A stretch of 5,612 nucleotides of DNA from Gammaproteobacteria bacterium (GTDB lineage Bacteria; Pseudomonadota; Gammaproteobacteria; HK1). The notes beneath the pieces are model-generated. The model made no database searches. It saw nothing but the letters and a program-made list of their open reading frames with translations, and had not been told where the DNA came from. Where the stretch lies: the NCBI GenBank assembly GCA_022822245.1, contig JAJECB010000254.1, positions 1-5,612 on the forward strand. The letters are read 5' to 3'. Positions 1 to 5,612 of this stretch are shown here, one piece after another (positions within the stretch are counted from its first letter, which is position 1; every line of letters begins with the position of its first letter). A program made the position numbers and the translations under genes.

Positions 1-6
1 GGCCAT
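1..6 (-). CDS. Possible 5' end of a leftward gene (two codons only)
   Basis: Read on the minus strand, an ATG at bases 6-4 is followed by GCC at the window edge. It is preceded by AGGAAGGGAG (bases 23-14) with a 7-base spacer (13-7). That is the best Shine-Dalgarno and start pairing on the minus strand near this edge, and it lies in the same direction as the upstream DUF368 and aro genes. Only Met-Ala is visible, so nothing can be said about the product. A chance match is quite possible. Confidence 0.25.
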
Positions 7-119
7 CGTCCGGCTCCCTTCCTGAAGGCGTGGGGAAGAAGATACCCGAGTCGACCGCCGCGTTCGCTCCCGGGAGGGCCCAAGCTCTCTATCGTGGGTC
101 CGACGGCAGGAGAAGGCGA

Positions 120-142
120 GCGCCCGGGTTCGCGCCGGGCGC
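120..142 (-). terminator. GC-rich hairpin, possible terminator of the leftward operon
   Basis: An 8-bp perfect stem (bases 120-127 with 135-142) encloses a 7-base loop. It lies about 45 bases beyond the DUF368 stop codon. Read leftward, the stem is followed by a pyrimidine-rich stretch (TCGCCTTCTCC) but no true U-run, so intrinsic termination is only suggested. At this GC content perfect stems of this size also arise by chance. Confidence 0.3.
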
Positions 143-161
143 GGGTTCCCGGCACCGCACC

Positions 162-187
162 AGCCTCGGCAGAAGCCCCTGCCGGCT
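162..187 (-). terminator. Hairpin directly after the DUF368 stop codon
   Basis: On the minus strand a 6-bp stem (CGGCAG with CTGCCG, bases 184-179 and 172-167) closes a 6-base loop. A 2-base bulge then allows three further pairs (187-185 with 164-162). The stem begins at the last base of the DUF368 TGA. There is no U-tract, so it could be a weak or Rho-assisted terminator, a 3'-end stabiliser, or chance. Confidence 0.3.
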
Positions 188-1089
188 CAGCTACGGACGT
201 TTCCGGCACGCCGTGAGGCGAGATGGAGAGCGGCGACCAGGGCCACCCCCGCGGCCGCGAGGAGCACGGTCGTGGCTTCGAACGCATCGGGCCAGTCCGG
301 CGCCGAGCCGCCGCCGGTCGCGATCCGGTACGGCCAGAGGGACCAGAGCGAGCCCGCGACAAGCCCCGCGAGGGCGAAGAGGGTCGGGCGCCGGTGCCGG
401 CCGAGGAGCCACCCGAGGGCCCGGCTGAGCAGCATCAGCCCCGCCGCCACCCCCAGCCCGAACGGCACGAGCACCGCGAGGTCGAGGCGCCCGAGCGCGG
501 CCAGCACATAAACGTACTTCTTGAGCAGCACGAGCACGTAGGCCCCGGAGACGCCGGGGAGGATCATGGCGCCGGCCGCGAGCGCTCCGGCCGCGAACAC
601 GAACCACGCGGACTCGGGCGTCGACGCGGGCACCGCGACCGCGATCCCCCACCCGGCCGCGACCCCGCCCGCCGCGGCCGCGAAGTCCGTCCACCGCAGA
701 GCCCGGCCGCGCCCCGCTTCGCCGAGCAGCACCCCGAGCGCCCCCGCGACGAGGCCGAAGAAGAATGCCTGCACCGCGACGCGGTGGCTCTCCATCAATT
801 CCGCAAGCGACACCACGCGGGTGAAGACCACCGCCGCGAGCGCAACCCCGACAAGGAGGGGAAACAGGAACCGGGCGTCGACGCGGCGTGCCGCGCCCGG
901 CAGGTCGAGCCGCAGCGCCCGGCCCGCGAACGCGAGGTCGAAGCCGCGGATCGCGGCCACCAGCCGCTCGTAGATCCCGAGCACGATGGCGACCGTCGCG
1001 CCGCTCACCCCCGGCACGAGGTCGGCGGCTCCGATGAAGAAGCCGCGCGCGACCGTCGCGACCCAGGCGCGGGCGCCGCCGCCGGTCAC
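187..1089 (-). CDS. DUF368 family membrane protein (probable undecaprenyl-phosphate translocase)
   Basis: This 300-residue polytopic inner-membrane protein starts with GTG at 1089 and stops with TGA at 189-187. It carries the DUF368 signature near the N-terminus, GAADLVPGVSG (residues 20-30), followed by a glycine- and isoleucine-rich helix ending in IYERL. A second PGVSG lies at residues 178-182 in a similar setting. Hydrophobic segments fall roughly at residues 12-40, 73-93, 105-123, 134-154, 160-200, 203-222, 236-254 and 272-290, with basic loops between several of them. DUF368 proteins (PopT) have been experimentally implicated in returning undecaprenyl phosphate across the cytoplasmic membrane for reuse in wall and surface-polymer synthesis; applying that role here is by homology. 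The gene lies 124 bases downstream of aroB on the same strand, so it may be co-transcribed or have its own promoter, though none is obvious. The ribosome-binding site is unclear in the G-rich leader. Family assignment is strong and the exact start less so. Confidence 0.9.
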   Translation of the reverse strand: MTGGGARAWVATVARGFFIGAADLVPGVSGATVAIVLGIYERLVAAIRGFDLAFAGRALRLDLPGAARRVDARFLFPLLVGVALAAVVFTRVVSLAELMESHRVAVQAFFFGLVAGALGVLLGEAGRGRALRWTDFAAAAGGVAAGWGIAVAVPASTPESAWFVFAAGALAAGAMILPGVSGAYVLVLLKKYVYVLAALGRLDLAVLVPFGLGVAAGLMLLSRALGWLLGRHRRPTLFALAGLVAGSLWSLWPYRIATGGGSAPDWPDAFEATTVLLAAAGVALVAALHLASRRAGNVRS

Positions 1090-1213
1090 GTCCCGGCCCC
1101 CCGCCGCGGCGCGGCCGGTGGTTTCCCCTCGCGCGACCGCGCCCGGCCGGCCGGCACCCGCCCCGCGGCGGACCGGCCGAACGCCGCATCCCCGGAGCGG
1201 ACCACCGTTGTGA
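1090..1213. other. Intergenic gap between aroB and DUF368
   Basis: These 124 bases contain no credible gene. They are extremely GC-rich and include a perfect 12-base palindrome, (CCGG)x3, at 1143-1154, which is also a short tandem repeat. No sigma70-like promoter or clear terminator stands out on the minus strand. It is best read as an ordinary spacer inside or between leftward transcription units. Confidence 0.4.
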
Positions 1214-2317
1214 TCAGCCGAAGAAGGGAGGCTCGATGTCGGCGCGGCAGGCCTCGAGGGTCTCGACGAGCGCGCGGGGGTCGAAGTCGCCGGTGAGCAC
1301 GGTGTCGCCGATCGCCCGCGGCAGCACGAGGCGGATGCCCCCGTCCACGACCTTCTTGTCCCGGGCCATCAGGCGAAGGAAGTCGTCGGGCGAGAGGGCC
1401 GCGGGACCGCGGTCGGGGAGACCCGCGCGACGGATGAGCCCCCGCACGCGGGCGGCGTCGGCCGCGGAGATCCAGTCCATGCGCGCGGCGAGGTCCGCGG
1501 CCATGCACGTCCCGGCCGCGACCGCCTCGCCGTGCAGCCAGTGACCGTACTCCATCCCCGCCTCGATGGCGTGCCCGAAGGTATGCCCGAGATTGAGGCG
1601 CGCGCGCACCCCCGACTCGCGTTCGTCCTGGCGCACCACCTCCGCCTTGATCTCGCACGAGCGCCGCACCGACCCGGCGAGCAGCCCCTCGTCGCGAGCG
1701 AGGAGTCCGTCGAGATTCGCCTCGATCCAGCCAAAGAACTCCCCGTCCCAGAGGACGCCGTACTTGATCACCTCCGCGAGTCCGGCACGCAGCTCGCGCT
1801 CGTTCAGGGTCGCGAGCGCTCCGGTGTCCGCAATGACGCACACGGGCTGATGGAAGGCGCCGACGAGGTTCTTTCCCCTCGGGTGGTTGACCCCGGTCTT
1901 GCCGCCGACCGAGGAGTCCACCTGGGCGAGCAGGGTGGTCGGAACCTGGATGTACCGGATCCCCCGCTGGTAGATCGCGGCCGCGAAGCCCGCCACGTCA
2001 CCGACCACCCCTCCCCCGAGCGCGACCACCGCGGCGCTCCGGTTGAACCTCCGCTCCACCAGCGCGTCGACGATCCGGGAGACCGCGTCGAGGGTCTTGT
2101 CGGCCTCGCCGCCGGCCAGCACCACCGACGCGACCTCGCGGTTGCCGAGCGCCCGGCGCACCCGGTCGAGATGGAGGTCCGCCACCGTTGCGTCCGTGAC
2201 CACGAGCGCCTGAAGGCCGGCGAGGTACGGCGCATACAGGTCGGAGCGGCCGATGAGGTCCGACCCGACGTGGATCGGGTAGGCGCGGTCGCCGAGGTCC
2301 ACCACGAGCGGTTGCAT
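1214..2317 (-). CDS. aroB: 3-dehydroquinate synthase
   Basis: AroB is the second enzyme of the shikimate pathway. It is cytosolic, NAD- and metal-dependent, and converts 3-deoxy-D-arabino-heptulosonate 7-phosphate to 3-dehydroquinate. The 367-residue length is typical of the family. Visible landmarks are the NAD-binding stretch ALGGGVVGDVAGF (99-111), VPTTLLAQVDSSVGGKTGVN (125-144), the GLAEVIKYG element (179-187) with metal ligand Glu182, NLGHTFGHAIE (242-252) with His245 and His249, and HGEAV with His262. The expected Glu/His/His metal set is therefore intact. The start is ATG at 2317: the protein begins MQPLVVDLGDRAYPI, which matches the usual AroB N-terminus. The reading frame stays open far upstream, but only because it runs antisense through aroK and the PBP1a gene. 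The gene follows aroK after 38 bases, giving the common aroK-aroB operon. The leader lacks a clear Shine-Dalgarno; GGGTCC lies just before the ATG. Confidence 0.97.
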   Translation of the reverse strand: MQPLVVDLGDRAYPIHVGSDLIGRSDLYAPYLAGLQALVVTDATVADLHLDRVRRALGNREVASVVLAGGEADKTLDAVSRIVDALVERRFNRSAAVVALGGGVVGDVAGFAAAIYQRGIRYIQVPTTLLAQVDSSVGGKTGVNHPRGKNLVGAFHQPVCVIADTGALATLNERELRAGLAEVIKYGVLWDGEFFGWIEANLDGLLARDEGLLAGSVRRSCEIKAEVVRQDERESGVRARLNLGHTFGHAIEAGMEYGHWLHGEAVAAGTCMAADLAARMDWISAADAARVRGLIRRAGLPDRGPAALSPDDFLRLMARDKKVVDGGIRLVLPRAIGDTVLTGDFDPRALVETLEACRADIEPPFFG

Positions 2318-2355
2318 GGACCCGATTCTATAGGCGCCGCGGCCGGGAGGGGGGC

Positions 2356-2880
2356 TCAGCGCCGGGGGTCCGAGAGCGTGCGGACGATCTCCTGCACGAC
2401 CCGCCGCGAGCCCCGGCGGCCGGTCTCGACGACGAGGTCGGCCACCTCCCGGTACAGGGGGTCCCGCACCGCGAGCAGCTCGTCGATGCGCGTGCGCGGG
2501 TCGTCCGCGTACAGCATCGGCCGGTTGCGGTCGCGCGACGTGCGCTGGTGCAGCAGCTCCGCGGGCGCGTGCAGGTAGATGACGAAGCCGTTCGTGGCGA
2601 GCGTCCGGCGGTTGTCGGGGTCGCCGACCACGCCGCCCCCCGTCGAGAGCACGATCCCGCGCTTTCCGGCCAGCTCCCGCAACACCGCGGCCTCGCGCCG
2701 GCGAAATCCGGTCTCGCCCTCGAGGTCGAAGATGTACGGGATGTCCACCCCGGTACGCTCCTCGAGAACCCGATCGCAGTCGAAGAATTCCTTTCCGAGC
2801 TCCGCCGCGAGCTGCTGTCCGACGGTGGACTTGCCGGACCCCATGAAGCCGACCAGGAAGATGTTCGAGGGCACGTCCAT
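2356..2880 (-). CDS. aroK: Shikimate kinase
   Basis: This cytosolic kinase phosphorylates shikimate to shikimate 3-phosphate with ATP. Its 174 residues match the usual family size. All key motifs are present: the Walker A loop GFMGSGKST (11-19), the shikimate- and Mg-binding DCD (34-36), the substrate-binding arginine Arg60 in GETGFRRRE, the GGG motif (81-83), the lid arginine Arg120 in RNRPML, and Arg139 in the RDPLYREVAD element (139-148). The ATG at 2880 places Walker A at the usual distance from the N-terminus. The gene is first in a leftward set (aroK, aroB, then the DUF368 gene) and is divergent from the PBP1a gene. The untranslated leader has no good Shine-Dalgarno. The P-loop reads GFMGSGKS rather than the GPMGAGKS common in enteric AroK; this is normal family variation. 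The symbol aroK is preferred over aroL because of the linkage to aroB. Confidence 0.96.
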   Translation of the reverse strand: MDVPSNIFLVGFMGSGKSTVGQQLAAELGKEFFDCDRVLEERTGVDIPYIFDLEGETGFRRREAAVLRELAGKRGIVLSTGGGVVGDPDNRRTLATNGFVIYLHAPAELLHQRTSRDRNRPMLYADDPRTRIDELLAVRDPLYREVADLVVETGRRGSRRVVQEIVRTLSDPRR

Positions 2881-2968
2881 CGCCCGATGATGCGCGGCCC
2901 GGGGGCCGGCGGCAAGAGGCGGAGGAAGGATCGGCGAATACCTGCGAGAATCGCCCGTTTACCCCATA
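2881..2968. promoter_or_regulatory. Divergent intergenic region between aroK and the PBP1a gene
   Basis: These 88 bases separate the two start codons and must carry control signals for both directions unless transcription enters from further away. The right half (2930-2968) is clearly more AT-rich than the surroundings, as expected for promoters. The left half holds a GC-rich inverted repeat (CGGCCC at 2895-2900 with GGGCCG at 2903-2908) that would lie in the aroK leader. On the minus strand, TTGCCG and CATCAT are spaced 17 bases apart, but this would place the transcript start at the aroK ATG, so the match is weak. No operator for a known regulator is recognised. Confidence 0.45.
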
Positions 2969-2970
2969 AT
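2965..2970 (+). promoter_or_regulatory. Possible -10 element for the PBP1a gene
   Basis: CATAAT differs from the sigma70 -10 consensus by one base and sits in the most AT-rich part of the intergenic region. It overlaps the first possible ATG of the PBP1a gene (2969). If it is a real -10 element, transcription would start near 2977 and translation would have to use the next in-frame ATG at 2999. The matching -35 position (about 2942-2947, CTGCGA) is poor, so this remains tentative. Confidence 0.25.
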
Positions 2971-5389
2971 GACTTCCTCGGCCAACGGGGTCCGCCGGAT
3001 GCGCCGCGTCCTGTTCGTTCTGTCTCTCATTGCCGGTACGGCGCTCGTCGCCATCCTCGCCGCCGCCCTCGTCGTCTGGGTTCACTTCGTTCCCCAGCTC
3101 CCGTCCGCCGATTCGCTGCGCGACGTGCCGCTCCAGGTGCCCCTGCGGGTATACGCCCGCGACGAGCGCCTGATCGCGGAGTTCGGGGAGGTTCGCCGCC
3201 GGCCGCTCCCCCTCGCGGCCATGCCCGAGGAGCTCAGGGTGGCGATCGTCGCGACCGAGGACGAGCACTTCCGCGAGCACCCAGGGGTGGACTGGCGGGG
3301 GATCGCCCGCGCCGTGGTCCATCTCGTCCGCACCCGGCAGAAGGGGCCCGGAGGCAGCACGATCACCATGCAGGTCGCGCGCAACTTCTTCCTCGGCCGG
3401 GAGAAGACCTACTTCCGCAAGCTGAACGAGATCCTGCTCGCCCTGAAGATCGAGCGCGAGCTCACGAAGGACGAGATCCTCGAGCTCTACCTCAACAAGA
3501 TCTTCCTCGGTCACCGGGCCTACGGCGTCGCGGCGGCCGCGGAGGTGTACTACGGCAAGAAGCTCGACGAGCTCGACCTTCCACAGATGGCCATGATCGC
3601 GGGGCTCCCGCAGCGGCCCTCCGAGTTCAATCCGATCACGAATCCCGAACGCGCCGCCACCCGCCGCAACCACGTGTTGCGCCGGCTGTTCGAGGTCGGC
3701 TACCTCGACGAGGCTCGCTACCGCGACGCCTCCCGCGCGCCGATCACCGCCTCGCGCCACGCCCCGACGGCCGAGACCGAGGCCCCCTACGTCGCGGAAA
3801 TGGTCCGACGGGAGGTCGAGAACGAGCTCGGATCCACCGCCTATACCGGTTCCTACGGCGTCTACACGACGATCGACAGCCGCCTCCAGGCGGCGGCGGT
3901 CGGCGCCCTGCGCGAGGCGCTCATCGAGTACGACCGGCGTCATGGCTACCGCGGCCCGGAAGATCGGCTCGACTTCGACACGCCGCCCGGGCCGGACGGG
4001 ATCGAGGCGCTTCTCCGGGACGTTCCGGCGGTGGGCGGGCTCCTTCCCGCCCTCGTCACCCGAGCCGCCGCGAAGGAGGCGACGGTGCGCGTGCGCGGCG
4101 AGGGCGAGGTCGTCCTCCCCTTCGAGGGCATCGAATGGGCGCGTCCCTTCATCAGCGTGAACCGCCGCGGGTCCGCGCCGGGCAAGGCGTCGGACGTGCT
4201 CGCCCCGGGAGACCGCATCCGGGTGCTCCGAAACGGAGAGCGCTGGGAGCTTGCCCAGGTCCCCCAGGTCCAGGGCGCCCTCGTCGCCATGGACCCCGAG
4301 GACGGGGCGATCCTCGCGATGACCGGCGGCTTCGACTTCCCGCGCAGCAAGTTCAACCGCGGGACCCAGGCCCGCCGCCAGCCCGGTTCCAGCTTCAAGC
4401 CCTTCATCTACGCGTCGGCCCTCGCCCGCGGCTTCACCGCCGCGAGCCTCATCAACGACGCTCCGGTGGTGTTCGACGACCCCGCCCTCGAGGCCAAGTG
4501 GCGTCCCGAGAACTACAGCGGCAAGTTCTTCGGGCCGACCCGGTTGCGCGAGGCGCTCGTGAAGTCGCGCAACCTGGTCTCGATCCGTCTCCTGCGCGAG
4601 GTCGGGGTGGACTTCGCCCTCGACTACGTCGAGCGCTTCGGCTTCGATCGGGAGCGGTTGCCGCACAGCCTCACCCTGGCCCTCGGGAGCGGCGAGATCA
4701 CGCCGCTTCAGTCCGCCGCCGCCTACTCCGTGCTCGCCAACGGCGGGTTCGCGGTACATCCGTGGTTCGTCGACCGGATCGTGAATCGGCATCGGGAGAC
4801 GGTGCTCGCCTCGACCCCCTCCCGCGTGTGCCGGGAGTGCGAGGAAGACGAGCCCGGGCGGGGCGGGGCCGCGGTGGCCCGGCGGGTGGTGCCGGCGGGG
4901 GACGCGTGGATCCTCCAGTCCATCCTCCGCGACGTGGTCCGCCGCGGGACCGGCCGCAAGGCGCTCGCCCTCGGGCGCACCGACCTCGCCGGGAAGACCG
5001 GCACCACCAACAACCAGCACGACGCGTGGTTCTGCGGCTTCGTCCCGAGCCTGGTGGCGGTCGCCTGGGTCGGGTTCGACGACCACGAGACCCTCGGGCG
5101 TCACGAGGTCGGCGGCCGTGCCGCCCTTCCCATGTGGGTCAAGTTCATGCGGACCGCGCTGGCCGGCGTGCCGGAACGGATCCCGGCTCCCCCGGAGGGA
5201 CTCGTCAAGGTCCGGATCAACCCCGACACGGGACGGCTCGCCGCGGCTTTCGACCCGGATGCGCTGTTCGAGACGTTCCGGGCCGCCAGGCTGCCGGACC
5301 GCCCCGCCGGACGGTCGGCCGGAACCAGCGCAGGGGCCTCGTCATCGGACAGCAGCCGGGCGACCGGCACGACCCAGCAGCTTTTCTGA
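2969..5389 (+). CDS. mrcA: Penicillin-binding protein 1A (bifunctional transglycosylase/transpeptidase)
   Basis: This class A PBP (ponA/mrcA) polymerises lipid II into glycan strands and cross-links the stem peptides in the periplasm. Of its 806 residues, a short basic cytoplasmic tail precedes one membrane anchor (about 14-40). The GT51 domain (about 60-235) shows TEDEHFREHPG with catalytic Glu97, GGSTITMQVARN (128-139), RKLNE with Glu154 (150-154), and KDEILELYLNKIFLG (167-181). An OB-like insertion (about 327-435) marks the PBP1a subtype and in E. coli takes part in LpoA contact. The transpeptidase (about 435-730) has the SxxK motif with Ser474/Lys477, SRN (533-535) and KTGTT (676-680). 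A CRECEED element (621-627) resembles the CPEC segment of E. coli PBP1a. The C-terminus is a Ser/Thr/Gly-rich tail ending QQLF. Two in-frame ATGs compete: 2969 has no Shine-Dalgarno, while 2999 (Met11, MRRVLFVLSL) has GGGG 8 bases upstream and fits typical PBP1a N-termini. The longer form is given and residue numbers follow it. TTA, CTA and TCA codons are absent from the first 2.1 kb. Confidence 0.96.
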   Translation: MTSSANGVRRMRRVLFVLSLIAGTALVAILAAALVVWVHFVPQLPSADSLRDVPLQVPLRVYARDERLIAEFGEVRRRPLPLAAMPEELRVAIVATEDEHFREHPGVDWRGIARAVVHLVRTRQKGPGGSTITMQVARNFFLGREKTYFRKLNEILLALKIERELTKDEILELYLNKIFLGHRAYGVAAAAEVYYGKKLDELDLPQMAMIAGLPQRPSEFNPITNPERAATRRNHVLRRLFEVGYLDEARYRDASRAPITASRHAPTAETEAPYVAEMVRREVENELGSTAYTGSYGVYTTIDSRLQAAAVGALREALIEYDRRHGYRGPEDRLDFDTPPGPDGIEALLRDVPAVGGLLPALVTRAAAKEATVRVRGEGEVVLPFEGIEWARPFISVNRRGSAPGKASDVLAPGDRIRVLRNGERWELAQVPQVQGALVAMDPEDGAILAMTGGFDFPRSKFNRGTQARRQPGSSFKPFIYASALARGFTAASLINDAPVVFDDPALEAKWRPENYSGKFFGPTRLREALVKSRNLVSIRLLREVGVDFALDYVERFGFDRERLPHSLTLALGSGEITPLQSAAAYSVLANGGFAVHPWFVDRIVNRHRETVLASTPSRVCRECEEDEPGRGGAAVARRVVPAGDAWILQSILRDVVRRGTGRKALALGRTDLAGKTGTTNNQHDAWFCGFVPSLVAVAWVGFDDHETLGRHEVGGRAALPMWVKFMRTALAGVPERIPAPPEGLVKVRINPDTGRLAAAFDPDALFETFRAARLPDRPAGRSAGTSAGASSSDSSRATGTTQQLF

Positions 5390-5395
5390 ACGCCG

Positions 5396-5612
5396 GTGAC
5401 GCGGGTTCTCCGAGTCGCGGTGCCGGGGCCGGTCCGGCGCTGGTTCGAGTACCTGCCGCCCGACGAGGAGCCCGGTGCCCGTCCCCTGCGGCCCGGCATG
5501 CGGGTGAAGGTCCCGTTCGGCGGCTCGGCGCGCACGGGAGTGGTTCTCGAGGCGGCGGACGGGCCCGGGATCGATGCCGGACGGCTCCGCCGGATCACCG
5601 AGCGGCTCGACG
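5396..5612 (+). CDS. priA: Primosomal protein N' (PriA helicase), N-terminal fragment
   Basis: PriA is the DNA helicase that recognises stalled forks and D-loops and reloads the replisome. Only the first 72 codons are in the window. They fit the N-terminal 3'-end DNA-binding domain: MTRVLRVAVPGPVRRWFEYL (1-20), then a loop, then PGMRVKVPFGG (33-43), followed by TGVVLEA. This is the same order as the VALPVPL...FDYLLPEG...PGCRVRVPFG pattern of E. coli PriA. The helicase and zinc-binding parts lie beyond the right edge. GTG at 5396 is the only plausible start, because the PBP1a stop TGA (5387-5389) lies in the same frame just three codons upstream. No Shine-Dalgarno is visible, so translation probably depends on coupling to the PBP1a gene, with which it should be co-transcribed. 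A ponA-region/priA neighbourhood is also known in Pseudomonas. Confidence 0.88.
   Translation, partial: MTRVLRVAVPGPVRRWFEYLPPDEEPGARPLRPGMRVKVPFGGSARTGVVLEAADGPGIDAGRLRRITERLD

Noticed and set aside
67..76. The CTCCCGGGAG palindrome as an operator.
   Set aside because: A single 10-base GC-rich palindrome is expected by chance at this base composition, and it is not repeated elsewhere in an upstream position.
143..165. A TTC-containing loop followed by CACCGCACCA, reminiscent of a tRNA 3' end.
   Set aside because: No acceptor stem, anticodon arm or D-arm can be found at the right distances on the plus strand, so the resemblance is accidental.
223..1296. A 357-codon plus-strand frame opposite the DUF368 gene.
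   Set aside because: It is a GC-driven shadow rich in Arg, Glu, Pro and Gly with no hydrophobic core or motif. The minus strand encodes a well-formed DUF368 membrane protein over the same bases.
2318..2355. TATAGAAT on the minus strand between aroK and aroB as an internal aroB promoter.
   Set aside because: It resembles a -10 element but has no -35 partner, and it lies so close to the aroB ATG that the transcript would be almost leaderless. Co-transcription with aroK is the simpler reading.
4829..4849. CRECEED in PBP1a (Cys621 and Cys624) as a novel metal-binding or redox site.
   Set aside because: A similar CPEC element occurs in the same region of E. coli PBP1a, so it is a family feature and not a novelty of this sequence.
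2318..5104. A stop-free minus-strand frame running antisense through aroK and most of the PBP1a gene and joining aroB in frame (about 1296 codons in all).
   Set aside because: This frame lies codon-for-codon opposite the PBP1a frame. Stops there would need TTA, CTA or TCA codons in PBP1a, which a GC-rich gene avoids. Its translation is charged, repetitive and without recognisable domains, whereas the genes on the sense frames carry full family motifs. Only the aroB part (1214-2317) is real.

Overview
This is a GC-rich bacterial chromosomal window (about 70% GC or more by eye). It looks like housekeeping sequence from a gammaproteobacterium or a close relative. Three things point there: a class A penicillin-binding protein of the PBP1a type with its extra OB-like domain and CxxC element, an aroK-aroB pair divergent from the PBP1a gene, and priA directly after the PBP1a gene. 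The lineage below class cannot be fixed from sequence reading alone. A halophilic or sulfur-oxidising high-GC group is possible, but that is a guess.

Layout from left to right. Positions 1-186 have no gene body. They hold two GC-rich hairpins just past the end of the leftward genes, plus a possible Shine-Dalgarno and ATG for another leftward gene that leaves the window at base 1. Positions 187-1089 (minus) encode a DUF368 polytopic membrane protein, the family implicated in undecaprenyl-phosphate recycling. After a 124-base gap come aroB (1214-2317, minus; 3-dehydroquinate synthase) and aroK (2356-2880, minus; shikimate kinase). An 88-base divergent intergenic region (2881-2968) separates aroK from the PBP1a gene (2969-5389, plus). 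Only 6 bases after the PBP1a stop, priA begins with GTG at 5396 and runs off the right edge.

How the genes fit together. aroK and aroB supply the shikimate pathway to aromatic amino acids. The PBP1a gene polymerises and cross-links peptidoglycan from lipid II, and DUF368 probably helps return the undecaprenyl-phosphate carrier freed by that polymerisation, so two steps of one lipid cycle lie within 2 kb. PriA restarts replication forks. Its placement is shared chromosomal context, not a functional partnership that the sequence shows.

I see no mobile element, CRISPR array, tRNA, rRNA, toxin-antitoxin pair or defence system. The points of interest are contextual: the pil genes that usually lie between ponA and aroK are absent, a DUF368 gene sits where damX often lies, the PBP1a start is uncertain, and ponA and priA are tightly joined.
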